From Devosia ginsengisoli (lineage in GTDB: Bacteria; Pseudomonadota; Alphaproteobacteria; Rhizobiales; Devosiaceae): 64,000 nucleotides of DNA. Positions 1 through 8,273 of the stretch are shown piece by piece. The translations under genes and the position numbers were made by a program. The notes under the pieces were generated by a model. It worked only from the letters and a program-made list of their open reading frames with translations, made no database searches and was not told the origin of the DNA. Positions within the stretch are counted from its first letter, which is position 1. Each line of letters opens with the position of its first letter. The DNA is taken from NCBI RefSeq assembly GCF_024707105.1, contig NZ_JANQAJ010000006.1, forward strand, positions 992,001 to 1,056,000. The letters run 5' to 3'.

Positions 1-675
1 CAGGGCGCTGTCGGCCCCGGCATGGTAGGAGCAGGCCAGCAGCGACTGGCGCTCGTCCAGGCTCAGGCCGGCAATGGCCGGGCCGGCATATTCGATACAG
101 GCCTGGCTCAGCAGGTCGGTCTGGGCGAAATCGCGAATGATGACCTGCACCAGGTCGCGGGTCATCACGCCGGCCGGCAGCTTGCCATGGAGGTTGAAGC
201 GCACCGAGCGGGGCACCATCATCCAGTTCTCATCGGTGAGTTGGGACACCACGACTTCGGACGACATGGCGATGTTCAGTGCCCCGACTACGCCGACAGT
301 GGCGATATTGGGCTCGTCGGAAAAGATCAGGTCGCCGGGCTTGGCAAAGCCATTCTCGGTCATCACCAGATGGCGCAGGCCCGAGCCGGGGCCATAGAAA
401 CGGGCGCCGGTTTCGCGGGCGAAATCCTGCATTTCCCGATGCGCCTGATAATAGGGCGTGCCCATGCTGGCCGAGGTGGTGTGGTCGACGACCATGACCA
501 CCTTTTCCGGCCGCTTGAGCGTGCTGCAGCCGGCCTGCTGCATGATGCGCTTGCGCGGCCCCCAGGAGATTTCCTGGCAGACGGTATAGGCGGGGGACAC
601 GGTGACATATTCGCCAGGCAGGACGGTTTCGCGTCCCGCAGCGCGCGCCACGATCTTTTCGGCCATTGTCAGCAT
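1..675 (-). CDS. Aconitase-superfamily large-subunit-like protein, partial (3' end outside window)
   Basis: Open frame of 225 codons running off the left edge, starting at ATG 675 (a second ATG lies at 666). The N-terminus (AEKIVARAAG...PGE) and a later VRFNLHGKLPAGVMTRDLV block resemble LeuC/homoaconitase-type large subunits, which bind a 4Fe-4S cluster and isomerise or dehydrate hydroxy acids. The substrate-binding Asp-Ser-His block of the family is replaced by SDEPN near residue 119, and the usual Cys-Asn-Met stretch reads ACSYH, so the active site is divergent. The gene is the last visible member of a minus-strand operon, 14 nt after the fumarase beta-type subunit, suggesting a role in the same dicarboxylate pathway. 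The family call is fairly sure; the reaction is unknown. Confidence 0.7.
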   Translation of the reverse strand, partial: MLTMAEKIVARAAGRETVLPGEYVTVSPAYTVCQEISWGPRKRIMQQAGCSTLKRPEKVVMVVDHTTSASMGTPYYQAHREMQDFARETGARFYGPGSGLRHLVMTENGFAKPGDLIFSDEPNIATVGVVGALNIAMSSEVVVSQLTDENWMMVPRSVRFNLHGKLPAGVMTRDLVQVIIRDFAQTDLLSQACIEYAGPAIAGLSLDERQSLLACSYHAGADSAL

Positions 676-689
676 GATGGGTCTCCGGC

Positions 690-1304
690 CTATTGTGTCG
701 CTGCCCGCTGGCGGGCGAGTTGTTCGAGAATGCCGGCCCGCTTGGCGGCGGCGGTTTCGTCAATGTCCTGATAGAGGCTGCGGCCCTGCGCATCGATCGC
801 CACTGTCAGGGGACCCAGCGCCTCGACCTCCAGCTCGACCAGCCGGTAATGGGAAATCAGGTCGTCCCAGGCCACCTGCCTGATCTGCCTTATGGCCGAT
901 GAAATGATCGGCGCGCCGCCTCCGAGAAAGGACAGGTAAACGCCCCCGACCTCGCCCAAAGCCTTGGCGCATTCGGCATCGAGCCCACCCTTGCCGCCGA
1001 TGCAGCGCAAGCCGAAATGCCGGATGATCCTGGGCATCAGGTCGTTGAAGCGCGTGCTGGTGGTCGGGTTCATATAGAGGATTTCGAAGCCGTTCTCGGT
1101 TTCCTGGCTGTAGCTGCCGAGATGGAAAAAGGCGCTTTCCTGCAAGTCGATCGGAGTCGGCTTGCCACTCTCGATGCAGTCGATGATGCGGTGATGCGTC
1201 GGAATGCCCGCCGTCACCACGATGGGCCCTGATAGCGTGACCATGTCGCCCAGCTTGAGGTCGGCCACGTCGGCCCGCGTGGCGGGCAGGGTGATATTGC
1301 GCAT
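690..1304 (-). CDS. Class I fumarase/tartrate dehydratase-type, beta (C-terminal) subunit
   Basis: This 204-aa protein is the swivelling C-terminal half of Fe-S hydro-lyases such as fumarase A or L(+)-tartrate dehydratase beta. Visible family features are the early LKLGDMVTLSGPIVVTAGIPTHHRI block, the YMNPTTSTRFNDLMPR segment and the GGKGGLDAEC turn. It starts at ATG 1304, four bases after the stop of the alpha subunit, so the two halves are co-translated as a heteromeric enzyme. The upstream in-frame extension to 1418 overlaps the alpha gene and is not used. Fumarate, mesaconate and tartrate are all possible substrates; sequence alone does not choose. Confidence 0.85.
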   Translation of the reverse strand: MRNITLPATRADVADLKLGDMVTLSGPIVVTAGIPTHHRIIDCIESGKPTPIDLQESAFFHLGSYSQETENGFEILYMNPTTSTRFNDLMPRIIRHFGLRCIGGKGGLDAECAKALGEVGGVYLSFLGGGAPIISSAIRQIRQVAWDDLISHYRLVELEVEALGPLTVAIDAQGRSLYQDIDETAAAKRAGILEQLARQRAATQ

Positions 1305-1308
1305 GACT

Positions 1309-2178
1309 CTACTCCAGCCGTTCGATACGCCCATCGCTATGGATGCGCGCGATCGACCGGCGGTTGATCCAGCAGTTGAATTCGACCGCAACGGGGGTAA
1401 AGCCGTGCCCGGCGGCATAGTTGATGTGGACGCCCAGCACGGTGGTGTCGCCGCCAGTGCCCATCGGGCCGTAGCCGAGCTGGTTCACCGCGTCATAGAG
1501 GCGCTTTTCCATGGCGGCGACCATCGGCTCGGGATGCGGCTGGCCGATCTCGCGCAAAGTGCCTTCCTTGGCCATCTTGGCGCAGTAGTCGAAGGTGCCG
1601 CCAATGCCCACGCCCATGACGGTCGGCGGGCAATGCTGCGAGCCGGCCTTGATGGCGACATCCAGGATATAGGTCTCGATGGTTTCGAGCGTCGGGAAGG
1701 TGAACAGCTCCATCGCCGCCCAGCGGCCCGAACCCAGTGCCTTGGGCGAGCAGACGATCTCGATGTAATCGGCATCCTCGATCAGGTCATAGGTGATGAT
1801 CGGCATGTCCTTGCCGTGATAGCCTCGCTCCAGCGTGAGCGGGTTTGTCACATGCTTGAGCAGCGGCGGGTCGATGGTCTCGACCAGATGCTCGAAACCG
1901 GCGCGGATGGCCGATTTGATATTGGCGTTCCAGTCGGCCTTGGTGCCGATGCGCACGACATAAACCGGCACACCGGCATCAGAGCAGACATAGCGGTCGG
2001 CGCTTTCGGCCGCCATGGCGCTATGCAGCATCATGTTGAGCGTCTTGCGCGCTGTCTCGTTGGTCTCGGTTTCCCGCGCGCGGCTCAGTGCTGCCTTGGT
2101 GTCGTCGGGCACCCGGCGCAAAGCCCAGGAATAGAGATCCTTGGTGGCCTCGAAAATATGCTCGTCGCGAATAGTCAT
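1309..2178 (-). CDS. Class I fumarase/tartrate dehydratase-type, alpha (catalytic Fe-S) subunit
   Basis: This 289-aa protein matches the N-terminal catalytic domain of class I fumarases (FumA/TtdA family), which carries the 4Fe-4S cluster. Cysteines expected as ligands are visible at the VYVCSDAGVPVY, AGSQHCPPTVMGVGIGG and FDYCAKMAKEGTLR blocks, and the GPMGTGGDTT loop is intact. Its start overlaps the stop of the CMD-like gene (ATGA at 2175-2178). With the beta gene directly downstream it forms the complete hydro-lyase. Neighbouring CoA-transferase and aconitase-like genes suggest catabolism of an unusual C4-C5 dicarboxylate rather than a TCA-cycle role. Confidence 0.87.
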   Translation of the reverse strand: MTIRDEHIFEATKDLYSWALRRVPDDTKAALSRARETETNETARKTLNMMLHSAMAAESADRYVCSDAGVPVYVVRIGTKADWNANIKSAIRAGFEHLVETIDPPLLKHVTNPLTLERGYHGKDMPIITYDLIEDADYIEIVCSPKALGSGRWAAMELFTFPTLETIETYILDVAIKAGSQHCPPTVMGVGIGGTFDYCAKMAKEGTLREIGQPHPEPMVAAMEKRLYDAVNQLGYGPMGTGGDTTVLGVHINYAAGHGFTPVAVEFNCWINRRSIARIHSDGRIERLE

Positions 2179-2807
2179 GCGCGAACCTCGCTGGCGGGCA
2201 ATTCGGTCAGCGCCGCGCCCAGCGGGCGGATGCCCGACCCTTCGCCCTCGGGCACCGGGACCAGATGCGTGTTCACCATCATCGCCACCATGGTGTAATA
2301 GCCGACAATGCCGGTCAGCTCCACCACGCCGCGATCGCCCCAGCGCTGCCGTACGGCGGCATAGATGTCGTCGGGCACCTGACCATGCTGCAGCAGGAAG
2401 CGGGTGAATTCGTAGATTTCATGCTCCGGCTGGCCGGAAAATTGCACTGGCTGTGCATTTTCGATCTGCTCGAGCGCGGCAGCGGAAATGCCGGCAGCCT
2501 TGGCGATGCGGCTATGGACCGCCCATTCCACGTCGCTGTTCCAGCGGCGGCCGCAGACCACGATGGCCAGTTCCTTCAGCGCCTCGGGCAGCACGGTGCG
2601 ATAGCGGATCAGCGCGCCGAGCTGCTGCCATTTGTCGGCCAGTTCGGGGCTGTGGATGACCGCGCGCAGCGGCCCCACCATGCGGCCGCGCGGGCCGCTG
2701 ACCACGGTGTCATGCACCGCCCGCTGCTCGGCGGTCATGTCTTCCGGCTGCGGCAGCTCGATGCGGGCAGCGGGGGAAACGGGGAAGCCGTAATCATGCC
2801 TGCTCAT
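2175..2807 (-). CDS. Carboxymuconolactone decarboxylase (CMD/AhpD-like) family protein
   Basis: The 210-aa protein contains an AhpD-like helical domain: LPEALKELAIVVCGRRWNSD, then the VEWAVHSRIAKAAGIS segment. The family normally carries a Cys-x-x-Cys-His redox centre (AhpD) or a decarboxylase histidine (PcaC). Here the region reads EWAVHS, with one histidine and no CxxC, closer to the non-redox, PcaC-type branch. It starts 2 nt before the CoA-transferase stop and overlaps the fumarase alpha start, so it belongs to the same operon. The exact reaction is unknown. Confidence 0.8.
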   Translation of the reverse strand: MSRHDYGFPVSPAARIELPQPEDMTAEQRAVHDTVVSGPRGRMVGPLRAVIHSPELADKWQQLGALIRYRTVLPEALKELAIVVCGRRWNSDVEWAVHSRIAKAAGISAAALEQIENAQPVQFSGQPEHEIYEFTRFLLQHGQVPDDIYAAVRQRWGDRGVVELTGIVGYYTMVAMMVNTHLVPVPEGEGSGIRPLGAALTELPASEVRA

Positions 2808-2808
2808 G

Positions 2809-3984
2809 TCAGTCCCCGATCTCCTTGAGGATTTCGGCAGTATGCTCGCCCAGGCGTGGCGGCAGGCGCTCGAATTCCAGGCTGTGATGGGCGAATTTCA
2901 TCGGGCTGAGCACCTGCGGCACATCGCGGCCGGCGGTATCCGTGAAGGTTTTCAGCATCTCACGATGCACGACCTGTTCTTCCCTGAACACCCGGCTCAC
3001 CTCGTTGATCGGTCCGCAGGGAATGCCGAATTCCTCCAGCCGCGCCAGCCAGTCATCGAGGTCGCGCTGCAGCAGCATCTCGCTGACCAGCGGGTGCAGG
3101 CTGTCCAGGTTCTGCACCCTTGCGGCGTTGGTCGCATAGCGTTCATCACTGGCGAGTTCGGGATTGCCGACGGCCTCGGCAAAGCGGCGGAACTGTTCAT
3201 CGTTACCCACGGCGAGAACGATGTGGCCGTCCCGCACGGCAAACACATCCTGGGGCTGGATATTGGGGTGGCGATTGCCCCGGCGCACCGGGTCCTTCTG
3301 CGACACCAGATAGTTCATCGCCTGGTTGGCCAGCATGGCCACCGAAACATCGAGCATGGCCACGTCGATATGGTCGCCCTTGCCGGTCTTGGCGCGGCCG
3401 ACCAGCCCGCCCAGCACCGCGACAGCGGCATACATGCCCGTCATCAGGTCGATGATCGGCACGCCGACCTTCTGGGGGCCGCCGCCGCGCTCGTCGCTCT
3501 CGCCCGTTACGCTCATCAACCCGCCCATGCCCTGGATCATGAAGTCATAGGCCACCTGCGCCTTGCGCGGTCCGGTCAGCCCGAAGCCGGTCACCGAGCA
3601 ATAGAGCAGGCCGGGATTGTCCGCCGCCAGATCGTTGTAGCCCAGCCCGTAGCGATCGAGCGTGCCGACCTTGAAATTCTCCAGCACCACGTCCGAGCGC
3701 GCGGCCAGCGTCTTGACGGTGGCGATATCGGCGGGGTCGTTGAAGTCGATCTCGATGGAGCGCTTGCCGCGATTGGCCGACAGGTAATAGCCCGATTCCC
3801 GGCTCTTGCCGTTTTCGGCATCGTCGAGATAGGGCGGGCCCCAACTGCGGGTATCGTCGCCGACGCCCTTGCGCTCCACCTTGATGACATCCGCACCGAG
3901 ATCCGCCAGCACTTGCCCCGCCCAGGGGCCGGCCAGCACGCGGCTGAGGTCGAGAACACGAATTCCAGTCAGGGGGCCGGCCAT
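2809..3984 (-). CDS. Family III (CaiB/BaiF/formyl-CoA transferase-type) CoA-transferase
   Basis: A 391-aa protein with the classic family III opening (GIRVLDLSRVLAGPWAGQ), the conserved GADVIKVE strand, the ANRGKRS motif and the catalytic-region LLYCSVTGFG/YDFMIQGMGG block. The nucleophilic aspartate of the family is expected in the GVPIIDLMTGM segment. The start at 3984 follows the GST stop by only 3 nt; the longer upstream frame to 4131 is an overlap artefact. Family III enzymes move CoA between carboxylic acids, for example to mesaconate, oxalate or carnitine. In this operon it probably activates or recycles the acid handled by the hydro-lyases. Confidence 0.88.
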   Translation of the reverse strand: MAGPLTGIRVLDLSRVLAGPWAGQVLADLGADVIKVERKGVGDDTRSWGPPYLDDAENGKSRESGYYLSANRGKRSIEIDFNDPADIATVKTLAARSDVVLENFKVGTLDRYGLGYNDLAADNPGLLYCSVTGFGLTGPRKAQVAYDFMIQGMGGLMSVTGESDERGGGPQKVGVPIIDLMTGMYAAVAVLGGLVGRAKTGKGDHIDVAMLDVSVAMLANQAMNYLVSQKDPVRRGNRHPNIQPQDVFAVRDGHIVLAVGNDEQFRRFAEAVGNPELASDERYATNAARVQNLDSLHPLVSEMLLQRDLDDWLARLEEFGIPCGPINEVSRVFREEQVVHREMLKTFTDTAGRDVPQVLSPMKFAHHSLEFERLPPRLGEHTAEILKEIGD

Positions 3985-3986
3985 TA

Positions 3987-4652
3987 TTATGATTTCTGCA
4001 TGAAATTGATAAGGGAAGTGGAGTCCTTGGCAGCCGGGGGCGCGTCGTCCTTCGCCGCCGTTACCGCCAGCGACGGGCGCCGGGAAACCCCGGCATACCA
4101 GTCGGCAAGGCGTGGGGCGGCGAGCCGCCAATTGCTCTGCGCAAAGCGCAGGTCGAGTTGGCCCAGCGTGCAGGCAATGCTGATATGGCCCAGGCCGAAC
4201 GGGGTGGCGGTCAGTTCGCCCGCTTCGCCTTCCAGCGCCTTGAGGCTGGCTCTTGTCTTGCGCTCGAACCCTTCCAGCAGGGCCGGATCGGGGTGGTCGC
4301 GCAGATATTCGAAGCGGAACAGCAGCAATATGTCGGTAAAGCCGTCGCCGAAAGCCTGCCAGCGCAGATGGGTAATTCTCTCCGCGCCTTCGGCGGGCAG
4401 CAGGCGCGGACCACTATGCTGCGTGTCGAGATATTCGCAGATCACCCGGGAATCGAACAGGCAACTGCCGTCATCGAGAACGAGGGCCGGAATCTTGCCC
4501 AGGGGATTGTCGTTGAGGATGTCGTCACCGGGCGGCGTCGCCAGCGCGACGACCGTGCGCACGCGCTCGACATTTTCAAGCTGACCCGTCTCGTGCAGCA
4601 CGATCATGACCTTGCGGACGAACGGGGATCGCGGGGACCAATGCAGCTTCAA
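3987..4652 (-). CDS. Glutathione S-transferase family protein
   Basis: A 221-aa GST with an N-terminal thioredoxin-fold domain (WSPRSPFVRKVMIVLHETG), the cis-proline and glutathione-contact motif GKIPALVLDDG followed by LFDSRVICEYLD, and an all-alpha C-terminal domain. The best start is a TTG at 4652: it is preceded at good distance by a GGAGG ribosome site, and translation then begins LKLHWSPRSP as in relatives. A GTG at 4670 is in frame but lacks such a site. It is the first gene of the operon leading to the CoA-transferase and fumarase-like genes, and may act as an isomerase or thiol transferase in that pathway. Confidence 0.85.
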   Translation of the reverse strand: MKLHWSPRSPFVRKVMIVLHETGQLENVERVRTVVALATPPGDDILNDNPLGKIPALVLDDGSCLFDSRVICEYLDTQHSGPRLLPAEGAERITHLRWQAFGDGFTDILLLFRFEYLRDHPDPALLEGFERKTRASLKALEGEAGELTATPFGLGHISIACTLGQLDLRFAQSNWRLAAPRLADWYAGVSRRPSLAVTAAKDDAPPAAKDSTSLINFMQKS

Positions 4653-4717
4653 AAAACGCCTCCACAACACGATTACCGATGCCGAACCTAGAGTTCGGGC
4701 ACATAAAAGTCAATTAG

Positions 4718-5512
4718 CTAGCTTTTAGTAATAAAGGTCAGGAATGCTTCCATGGCGCGGTTGAAAACCTCGGGCTTTTCCACATTGGGAATGTGCCCGG
4801 CGCCCTCGATGACCGACAGGCTGGCGCCCGGAATCGTCTCGGCCATCGTGGCCATGACAGCGGGCATGGCGCCGTCATTGGCACCGGCCAGCAATTGCAC
4901 CGGCACACTCAATCCTGCTGCGGCTGCGGTAAAATCATAGTCCTGCAAGGCCGTTGCGCAGGCGCAATAGCCCTCGGTTCGCATCTGCGCGGCAGCCTTG
5001 CGCAGAGACTCGGCGCCACCGCTGGCGATAAAGGCCGGGTCGAACCAGCGGGAGACCGTATCGTCGGCGACCTGCGCCATGCCCGTGGCCCGGGCCAGGT
5101 CGATGCGCGCCTGCCAGGTCTGCCGCCCGCTGGGCTGGGTCGCCATCTGGCCGTCGGACAGGATCATCGCTGTAACGCGACCGGGATTGCCGGCAGCAAA
5201 ATTCAGCCCTGTCGGCACGCCCATGGAGAGGCCGACATAGATGCAGGCGGCGATGTCGAAATGGTCCAGCAACGCCCCAACGTCGCCCGACAAGTCGGCG
5301 AAGCTCACGCTGGCCGGCGCGTCGGAGCGGCCATGGCCGCGCTGGTCATAGGTCAGGATATTGTAGCGCCCGGCAAAATGGGCTTCCTGCGCCGCCCATA
5401 TCGTATGGTCGGTCATCAGCGAGTTGGAAAAGACCAGCCATGGCGCGCCGGGGCGCGGCTCGGATATCCCGGCAAAGATCCGGCAGCCGCCGACCTCGAC
5501 AAAGTGCTGCAT
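4718..5512 (-). CDS. Alpha/beta hydrolase, 3-oxoadipate enol-lactonase-like
   Basis: A 264-aa alpha/beta hydrolase. The nucleophile elbow is GLSMG, preceded by the oxyanion/HG-type region SNSLMTDHTIW and TYDQRGHGRS. A catalytic aspartate is likely in the LLAGANDG strand and the histidine in GAGHIPN. The layout and length fit PcaD-type enol-lactonases and related esterases. The chosen ATG (5512) begins MQHFVEVGG; an in-frame ATG at 5536 also exists. It lies 65 nt upstream of the GST gene on the same strand, so it may be part of the same catabolic unit. The substrate is not determined. Confidence 0.78.
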   Translation of the reverse strand: MQHFVEVGGCRIFAGISEPRPGAPWLVFSNSLMTDHTIWAAQEAHFAGRYNILTYDQRGHGRSDAPASVSFADLSGDVGALLDHFDIAACIYVGLSMGVPTGLNFAAGNPGRVTAMILSDGQMATQPSGRQTWQARIDLARATGMAQVADDTVSRWFDPAFIASGGAESLRKAAAQMRTEGYCACATALQDYDFTAAAAGLSVPVQLLAGANDGAMPAVMATMAETIPGASLSVIEGAGHIPNVEKPEVFNRAMEAFLTFITKS

Positions 5513-5601
5513 GACTTTTATCACCCCATAGTTCATATGATTGAGCTAACATGGGCTTCGCGACGGGTTCAAGTCCCTAATTGGTCGGGTGGGTCTCCGC
5601 C

Positions 5602-6375
5602 TCAGTCCCGCAACTGGATCCAGGCCGGCGCATGGTCGCTGGCGCCATCCTCACCGCGAACATTGCGGTCCACGCCGGCGGCGGTCAGCTTGCGCGCCAG
5701 GCTTTTGCTCAGCAGCAGATGGTCCAGCCGCAGCCCGGCATTGCGGGGCCAGCGGTTCCGCATATAGTCCCAGAACGTATAGATGGTCTCGTCCGGATGC
5801 GACTTGCGGATGGCGTCGGTCCAGCCCTGCGCCAGCAGCGCGGCAAACAAGGCCCGGCTTTCGGGCTGCACCAGCGCATTGTCGCGATAGGATTTGGTCT
5901 CATAGATATCGCGCGGTTCGGGCACGATATTGTAATCCCCCACCAAAGCCACCGGCAGGCCGGTATCCCACAGGCCTTGGGCATGGGCCAGAAACCGCTG
6001 CATCCAGGCCAGCTTGTAGCTGAATTTCGGCCCCGGCTGCGGATTGCCATTGGGCGCATAGAGGCAGGCGATCAGCACACCATTGACCGCCGCTTCGATA
6101 TAGCGCGCCTGCCTGTCATCCGGATTGCCCGGCAACTCGCCCTGCGTCAGCACCGGCTCGCTGCCGCGCGCCAATATGGCCACGCCGTTCCAGCTCGATT
6201 CCCCGCGCCATACCGCGCCATAGCCGGCATCGGCCAAAGCGGTAGCCGGGAACTGCCGGTCGCTGGCCTTGAGTTCCTGCAGGCACACCACGTCAGGCGC
6301 GCCATCGGCCAGCCACGCCATCAGGTTGGGCAGGCGCCTGTTGATGCCGTTGATATTGTAGGTGGCGATCTTCAC
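5602..6375 (-). CDS. xthA: Exodeoxyribonuclease III
   Basis: A 257-aa member of the exonuclease-endonuclease-phosphatase fold, acting as an AP endonuclease and 3'-5' exonuclease in base excision repair. Catalytic blocks are all visible: the first asparagine in TYNINGINRR, the metal-binding glutamate in CLQELKA, the YAPNGN loop, VGDYNIVP, the RLDHLLLS strand and the terminal SDHAP with the catalytic Asp-His pair. The start is a GTG overlapping the stop of the upstream hydrolase gene (TGA 6374-6372), which implies translational coupling. Confidence 0.93.
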   Translation of the reverse strand: MKIATYNINGINRRLPNLMAWLADGAPDVVCLQELKASDRQFPATALADAGYGAVWRGESSWNGVAILARGSEPVLTQGELPGNPDDRQARYIEAAVNGVLIACLYAPNGNPQPGPKFSYKLAWMQRFLAHAQGLWDTGLPVALVGDYNIVPEPRDIYETKSYRDNALVQPESRALFAALLAQGWTDAIRKSHPDETIYTFWDYMRNRWPRNAGLRLDHLLLSKSLARKLTAAGVDRNVRGEDGASDHAPAWIQLRD

Positions 6376-7016
6376 TTCGCGATGCGCTTGGCCCAGGCGT
6401 CGATGCTGGTGGCGATGGTCTTGAGATGATCGGCCGTGGAGAAGCCGGACAGCGCCTTGCGCGGCTTCAGGTCATGGTCGCCGTCTTCGAGGAACTGCAC
6501 CGTGATGGCGGGGGACAAGGTGTAGCCGGCAATTTCCTCGGGCGAGCCGAATTCGTCGCGCGTGCCGTGGAAGATCATGGTCGGCGTCCTCAGCTCGGCC
6601 AGATGCGCCGTGCGCAGGGTTTCGGGCTTGGCCGGCGGATGGAAGGGATAGCCGAGGCAGACCAGCCCCGTGATGCGTCCGGCTTCGAACAGACTGTCGG
6701 CCACCATGCTGGCCACGCGTCCGCCCATGGATTTGCCGCCGATCAGCAGCGGTCCATTGGTCGGGCCGAGATCGTCCACCGCGGCGATGAATTCGGGCAT
6801 CACCTTGTCGGCCCGCGGCGGCGGCTTCTTGCCCGCATCGGTGCGACGGCTGGCCATGTAGGAGAATTCGAACCGGGCCACGCGCAGACCTTCGGCCGCA
6901 AGCGCCTTGGCGGTGGCATTAATCGACGCCGAATCCATCGGCGCGCCCGCGCCATGCGCGAGCAGGATGGTGACGCGGGCATCTTCGGGGCCGTCGAAGA
7001 GAAAGCTGGTGGGCAT
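6372..7016 (-). CDS. Dienelactone hydrolase/KANL3-Tex30-type alpha/beta hydrolase
   Basis: A 214-aa small alpha/beta hydrolase. Visible features are LLAHGAGAPMDS near residue 18, the nucleophile motif GGKSMGGR, an acid strand IFHGTRDEFG and the histidine in EDGDHDLKPRK. This set is typical of the bacterial family annotated as alpha/beta family hydrolase near KANL3/Tex30. The stop overlaps the GTG start of xthA. No substrate can be assigned. Confidence 0.8.
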   Translation of the reverse strand: MPTSFLFDGPEDARVTILLAHGAGAPMDSASINATAKALAAEGLRVARFEFSYMASRRTDAGKKPPPRADKVMPEFIAAVDDLGPTNGPLLIGGKSMGGRVASMVADSLFEAGRITGLVCLGYPFHPPAKPETLRTAHLAELRTPTMIFHGTRDEFGSPEEIAGYTLSPAITVQFLEDGDHDLKPRKALSGFSTADHLKTIATSIDAWAKRIAK

Positions 7017-7066
7017 GGGTTTGGTCCGGTGATTTGGATCAACCTATCATGATGGAGAGATCGGAG

Positions 7067-7180
7067 TACCCCCTCCCAACCTCCCCCTGATAGGGGGAGG
7101 AGCCGCGCAGTGCTCGGGCAACATTGCACCACGCGCTCAATCTGTTCCTCCCCCTATCAGGGGGAGGCTAGGAGGGGGTA
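7067..7180. repeat. GC-rich palindromic intergenic repeat (CTCCCC family, copy 1)
   Basis: Two hairpins (7080-7100 and 7147-7167) are each self-complementary and are also reverse complements of one another. They are enclosed by exact 10-bp outer arms (taccccctcc / ggagggggta). The same CCTCCCC...GGGGAGG architecture recurs at 11712, 20404, 28784 and, as a half copy, 29901. Confidence 0.8.
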
Positions 7181-7191
7181 TCCGCTAAAAA

Positions 7192-8268
7192 CTACCCCGC
7201 CTTGTTCAACGTCCGATTGGCCAGCCCCACCCCGGCCCGCGCGCGTCGTGCCCAGTCCGAGTCACTGTCCAGCTCCAGATAGCGCAGCCACCATTGTCGC
7301 GCCGCCGCCAGGTCATGCGCGTCATATTCCAGCGCAGCGAGATTGTAGACCGCATCGGCATAATCAGGATCCAGTGCCACCGCCCTGGCCAGGTGCTCGC
7401 GCGCCGCCGCCACGCGACCCATGTCGCGCAGCACGCCGCCATGGTTGAACCAGGCCTCGACGAAATCGGGATCGCGCTTGATGGCGGTGATATAGGCCGT
7501 CGCCGCTTCGCCCAGATTGCCCAGCTTGCGCAGGCAATTGCCGAAATTGAACGCGGCCACGGCATCGGTCGGGTCGATGCTGGAGCAGTGTTCGTAAAGC
7601 GTGGCCGCCTCGGCGAAGAGTTCGGCCGCCTCCGCCGTTTCGGCCAGGCCGAAATAATCCTCGGCATCCTCATCCACTTCCGGCAGCGGCAGCAGGCGCT
7701 GGCCGTCCAGTTCCGCCAGCGAATGGGCGTCCCTGGCGACGATCCGCGCCGGCCCATCGGCCTGCAGGGTCAGCGCCGTCAGCGAGCCCACCGGGCCGAT
7801 CCGGTGCACGGAGCGGGCAATGGCGCTCCAGCTCGCGCCTGATGCGACCAGTCCGGCATATTTCTTCGCCAGGATGACGTCGCGGAACGAGAAGGGCTCC
7901 ACATGGTGCTCGAAGGCGTCGAACAGCGCCAGCAGGTCCAGCACCTCGCCATCGAGGCGCGACTGGTCGAGCATGGCCTGGCGGGTGATATTGGCCGTGG
8001 GCACTGGGGGCAGGCTGCGCAGCAGGCGCAGGAAGCCGTTTTCGCTCAGCAGCGGCACCTGCTTGTCGCGCGCCTCGGCGACGCGGCGTTCGATTTCGAT
8101 CTCGTCCTTGCGGGCCAGCAGGGTGCGGCCCAGCACGACGGCGGTGGTGCCGCGGGTGATGTTGCGGTGCAGCCGCCCGCCCAGGCCCTGCACGCGCCGT
8201 GTCGCGAGCCGCAGCGGGAAGGCCTGCAGGGCGCCGATCACCCCATAGCTCTCCCCGCTTGCTCGCAT
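7192..8268 (-). CDS. BRCT-like plus tetratricopeptide-repeat protein linked to Ku
   Basis: A 358-aa protein. Residues about 20-90 (VQGLGGRLHRNITRGTT, VVLG, LLSENGFLRLL) have the look of a BRCT fold. A middle helical stretch includes SWSAIARSVHRIG, which resembles a helix-turn-helix. Residues about 210-345 hold TPR units (DAVAAFNFGNCLRKLG, FVEAWFNHGGVLRDMG, YADAVYNLAALEYD). It starts 5 nt after the Ku stop with no strong ribosome site of its own, so it should be co-translated with ku. BRCT and TPR are both protein-interaction modules, which suggests a scaffold role in end joining. That role is an inference from context. Confidence 0.72.
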   Translation of the reverse strand: MRASGESYGVIGALQAFPLRLATRRVQGLGGRLHRNITRGTTAVVLGRTLLARKDEIEIERRVAEARDKQVPLLSENGFLRLLRSLPPVPTANITRQAMLDQSRLDGEVLDLLALFDAFEHHVEPFSFRDVILAKKYAGLVASGASWSAIARSVHRIGPVGSLTALTLQADGPARIVARDAHSLAELDGQRLLPLPEVDEDAEDYFGLAETAEAAELFAEAATLYEHCSSIDPTDAVAAFNFGNCLRKLGNLGEAATAYITAIKRDPDFVEAWFNHGGVLRDMGRVAAAREHLARAVALDPDYADAVYNLAALEYDAHDLAAARQWWLRYLELDSDSDWARRARAGVGLANRTLNKAG

Positions 8269-8273
8269 CTAGG

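Noticed and set aside
2806-4584. 592-codon open frame on the + strand
   Set aside because: It is antisense to the CoA-transferase and GST genes, with His/Gly/Arg-rich composition typical of shadow frames.
5565-5577. tRNA T-arm-like sequence gggttcaagtccc
   Set aside because: No anticodon arm, D-arm or acceptor stem can be built around it, so it is not a tRNA gene; at most a chance match or fragment.
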